Below, piece by piece: positions 31,236 through 33,247 of a stretch of DNA of 33,247 nucleotides (positions within the stretch are counted from its first letter, which is position 1; each line of letters begins with the position of its first letter). The stretch is from JAXLRU01 sp046330935. GTDB taxonomy: Bacteria > Actinomycetota > Actinomycetes > Actinomycetales > Kineosporiaceae. The stretch spans positions 1 through 33,247 of the forward strand of contig JAXLRU010000017.1 of NCBI GenBank assembly GCA_046330935.1. The letters run 5' to 3'. The position numbers were made by a program, and so were the translations under genes. The notes under the pieces are model-generated. The model worked only from the letters and a program-made list of their open reading frames with translations. It was not told the DNA's origin and did no database searches.

Positions 31236-31945
31236 CTGGCGGCCGGCGACAGGAGGAAGACCGCGGGGCGGGCGAACTCCAGCGGCTCGCCGTAGCGGCC
31301 GAGCGGGATGCGCGACTCCATCGCCCGGCGCGCCTCCTCCGGGCGCCCCGCGGAGGCGTCGAGGCGGCGCGTCCGGTCGGTGTCGATCCGGCCGGGCAGG
31401 ATGGCGTTGACCCGCACGTTGCGGGGGCCGAGCTCGTCGGCGAGGTTCTTGGCGACCATGGCCAGGCCGGGCCGCAGCCCGTTGGACAGGGCGAGGCCCT
31501 CGATCGGCTCCCGCACCGAGGACGACAGCACCATGACGATGGACACGCCCTCGTGCGTGGCGAGCCGCCCGACGGTCTTGGCCAGGCGCAGGGGGGCGAG
31601 GAAGACGGTCTCGAACGCCAGGCGCCAGTCGCCGTCGTCGGTCTCCATGGCCGAGGACGGCGGCGGACCGCCCAGGCTGATCAGCGCGCCGTCGAGACGG
31701 CCGTAGCGAGCGACCGCGGCGGCGACGAGGCAGGTCTCGATCCCGGGCTGGGAGAGGTCACCCGCGACGGCGAGGGCGCGCTCGGGACCGCCCAGCGCGG
31801 CGGCGGTCGCCGCGAGGGTGTCCTCGTCCCGCCCGCACAGCACCAGGCGCGCACCCTCCGAGGCGAGCTGCTCGGCGCAGGCGCGCCCGAGGCCGCGTGA
31901 GGCGCCGGTGACGATGTACACGCGGTCACTGAGCCCCAGATCCAT
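31181..31945 (-). CDS. short-chain dehydrogenase/reductase with non-standard active site
   Basis: The 254-aa Rossmann-fold protein has the nucleotide motif TGASRGLG at 13-20, the NVRVNAILPG stretch after the active site, and the end VTGTVLSIDGGMTRSL. The usual YxxxK is absent: the aligned segment reads S154-N-G-L-R158 (in LALSNGLRPGLA), so Tyr and Lys are replaced by Ser and Arg. A recognised beta-ketoacyl-reductase-like SDR subgroup shares this SNxxR pattern. ATG 31945 follows GGAGGGA; the frame upstream is rejected. It is convergent with the ABC exporter and overlaps it by 55 bp. Reductase activity should not be assumed. Confidence 0.88.
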   Translation of the reverse strand: MDLGLSDRVYIVTGASRGLGRACAEQLASEGARLVLCGRDEDTLAATAAALGGPERALAVAGDLSQPGIETCLVAAAVARYGRLDGALISLGGPPPSSAMETDDGDWRLAFETVFLAPLRLAKTVGRLATHEGVSIVMVLSSSVREPIEGLALSNGLRPGLAMVAKNLADELGPRNVRVNAILPGRIDTDRTRRLDASAGRPEEARRAMESRIPLGRYGEPLEFARPAVFLLSPAASYVTGTVLSIDGGMTRSL

Positions 31946-32143
31946 CGTGATTCCCTCCTGGTGCACCGTCCCACCCGCGGAGCGGGAGGGCTCCGGCACA
32001 CCCGGTCGGGCCAGCCGGTCACGAACGGTCACGTCCGTCCGTGTTGTCGTGCATGCAGGCCCTGACCTTGAGGTCCACCGCCCGCCGAACGGGTGACCCG
32101 GCGCCTCGCGGCACCCGTCGCCCGCCCTGGGACGGGACCGACG

Positions 32144-33088
32144 TCACCCGGCCGGCGGAACGCGCCGCTGCTGCGCGTCGAGCTCCGCGTCCTCCGCCTC
32201 CTCGTCGACCGTACCCCCCGAACCGGTCAATCGCCCCCATCTCGACCGCCTCGAGCCTGCACGGACGGGACCATCGGGGACCGGCCGGTCACCCTCGTCC
32301 TCGCGCGGGGCGGGGACCGGCGAGCCCGTCGCGGGCGGAACCGGTGCGGGCCGGCGTCGACCGGCGCGCACGAGGAGCACCCCGACGACGACGGCGAAGC
32401 TCCACCACTGCACGGCGTAGGCGAGGTGCGGCCCCAGGTCGACGTCGGGCCGGGCGACCCGCTCGATCGCCGCGCCCGCCGGGGACTCCTCGGCCGCGAG
32501 CCCGTAGCCCTGGAACCACTGGTCGACGGAGATCCCGGTGGATGAGGCCACCGCGTCCCGTGAGATCCGCAGGACCTGGCCGGGTGGGGTCCGGCGCGTG
32601 GTCGGCGGTTGCCAGGGCCGCAGGTGCACGGTGACGGTCACCTCACCGGCAGGCGGCGCCGGGACGGCGCGCGGACCGTCCGCCGTCCGGCCCGCCGGCA
32701 CCCAGCCCCGGTCGACGAGGAGCACCCCGGCGGCGGTGCGCAGGGGCACGAGGACCTCGTAGCCGGCGTCGCCGTCGGCGATCCGGTCCCGGGCCAGCAG
32801 GGTCAGGGCGGCGTCGTAGCGGCCCGTCGCGCGTACCGGGCGCCACTCGGTGCTGCGGTCGACCGGCGTCGTCCCCGGCGCCAGCAGGTCGGCGACGGGG
32901 ACCGGTGCCGCGTCGTAGTGGGCGCGCACGAGGTCGCGCACCGCCACCTTGGCCTCGTGCCGGTGCCACTGCCACCGGCCCAACTGGACGAAGAGCGCGA
33001 TCACCAGCAGCCCGAGCACGAGCAGACCCGCGGTGGCGCGCCGGCTCAACGGGGTGCCACCGACGGGGTGGGGCGCCTCTCGGCTCAC
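32144..33088 (-). CDS. SURF1 family protein, cytochrome oxidase biogenesis
   Basis: Membrane protein that in other organisms aids assembly of heme A-containing cytochrome oxidase, fitting with ctaA and ctaB in this window. The 314-aa protein has an N-terminal helix (about 18-35) followed by the SURF1 motif LGRWQWHR. The central extracytoplasmic domain contains LLVDRGWVPAGR and has a second helix near its end (WWSFAVVVGVLLV, preceded by PHLAYAVQW). A Pro-rich, then acidic, cytoplasmic tail of about 70 residues is an extension beyond the family core. GTG 33088 overlaps the preceding stop (GTGA). The 198 bases between it and the SDR start hold no gene I can support. Confidence 0.88.
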   Translation of the reverse strand: MSREAPHPVGGTPLSRRATAGLLVLGLLVIALFVQLGRWQWHRHEAKVAVRDLVRAHYDAAPVPVADLLAPGTTPVDRSTEWRPVRATGRYDAALTLLARDRIADGDAGYEVLVPLRTAAGVLLVDRGWVPAGRTADGPRAVPAPPAGEVTVTVHLRPWQPPTTRRTPPGQVLRISRDAVASSTGISVDQWFQGYGLAAEESPAGAAIERVARPDVDLGPHLAYAVQWWSFAVVVGVLLVRAGRRRPAPVPPATGSPVPAPREDEGDRPVPDGPVRAGSRRSRWGRLTGSGGTVDEEAEDAELDAQQRRVPPAG

Positions 33089-33247
33089 TCGCCGGTCGTC
33101 ACCGACGGCTCGTCGGGGCGAGGCCTCTCGTCGACGAGCTCGTCGGTGATGGTGGGCACGGATCCCGTGAGGTCCGCCAGATCGGCGAAGGACCCCGCAG
33201 TGGTGTGCAGGTCGCTGACGTCGACGACCTCGCGGAGGAAGCCCCGT
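33085..33247 (-). CDS. C-terminal end of an unrecognised gene
   Basis: The final 53 codons of a gene whose start lies beyond the window edge, ending with TGA that overlaps the SURF1 GTG. The fragment reads RGFLREVVDVSDLHTTAG, continues SFADLADLTGSVPTIT, and ends in an acidic, Pro-rich tail (DERPRPDEPSVTTGE). No domain can be named from this piece. It is in frame, has codon usage like its neighbours and is coupled to SURF1, so it is likely real coding sequence. Confidence 0.65.
   Translation of the reverse strand, partial: RGFLREVVDVSDLHTTAGSFADLADLTGSVPTITDELVDERPRPDEPSVTTGE

Noticed and set aside
31946..32143. Possible small gene between SURF1 and the SDR (for example a DUF3099-type protein often found nearby)
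   Set aside because: Frames here are short, Arg/Gly-rich and lack membrane segments or ribosome-binding sites; nothing supports a gene.

Overview
The window is a chromosomal segment of a very GC-rich actinobacterium. Evidence for this is the near-universal G/C at third codon positions, many GTG starts, GTGA/ATGA stop-start overlaps, several apparently leaderless promoters, and the gene content. The content fits Micrococcales (Cellulomonas-like families), but the genus cannot be fixed from the sequence. The gene order parallels, from memory, the Mycobacterium tuberculosis region Rv1446c-Rv1473A: opcA-zwf-tal-tkt, ctaB, ctaA, an ABC transporter pair, sufR-B-D-C-S-U-T, then an ABC-F ATPase with a small HTH protein. 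This is therefore an old conserved backbone with extra blocks inserted.

Layout. (1) 1-6752, minus: a pentose-phosphate/glycolysis operon tkt-tal-pgi-zwf-opcA (opcA cut by the window edge). The last four genes overlap by 4 bp each; tkt and tal are separated by a 15-bp hairpin. (2) 7082-9091: convergent ctaB (+) and ctaA (-), the heme O and heme A synthases for cytochrome oxidase, with look-alike promoters. (3) 9195-12393, minus: an envelope/regulatory cassette of DUF4397 secreted protein, class F-type sortase, and an ECF sigma factor that reads in frame into its own membrane anti-sigma factor. In the mycobacterial order this cassette sits between ctaA and the ABC pair, so it looks like an accessory insertion. 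(4) 12478-14153, minus: ABC-2 type exporter permease and ATPase. (5) 14215-21802, plus: the complete SUF Fe-S assembly operon (sufR, sufB, sufD, Rieske ferredoxin, sufC, sufS, sufU, sufT), ending in an acVLRF1 peptidyl-tRNA hydrolase gene. The promoter has an operator-like inverted repeat where the [Fe-S] repressor SufR would bind. (6) 21810-25930, minus: bioY, acyl-CoA-ligase-like, thiolase-like, bioM, bioN, i.e. an ECF biotin transporter built around a YhfT/YhfS-like pair. (7) 26087-26974, minus: neutral zinc metallopeptidase with a classical terminator. (8) 27139-29077, plus: ABC-F ATPase and small HTH protein. (9) 29298-31235, plus: ABC exporter, overlapping tail-to-tail with an atypical SDR (31181-31945, minus). 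(10) 32144-33247, minus: SURF1 and the tail of an unrecognised gene.

Functionally much of the window serves respiration and redox: NADPH supply (zwf/opcA/tkt/tal), heme A (ctaA/ctaB), oxidase assembly (SURF1) and Fe-S clusters (SUF). No tRNA, rRNA, CRISPR, transposase, phage gene or attachment site was seen. The least ordinary items are the sigma/anti-sigma fusion with an internal ribosome-binding site and start, the inverted repeat over the ribosome-binding site of the DUF4397 gene, the thiolase and ligase with altered catalytic features, and the relaxed third-position GC in the 3' third of the ABC-F gene and the adjacent HTH gene.
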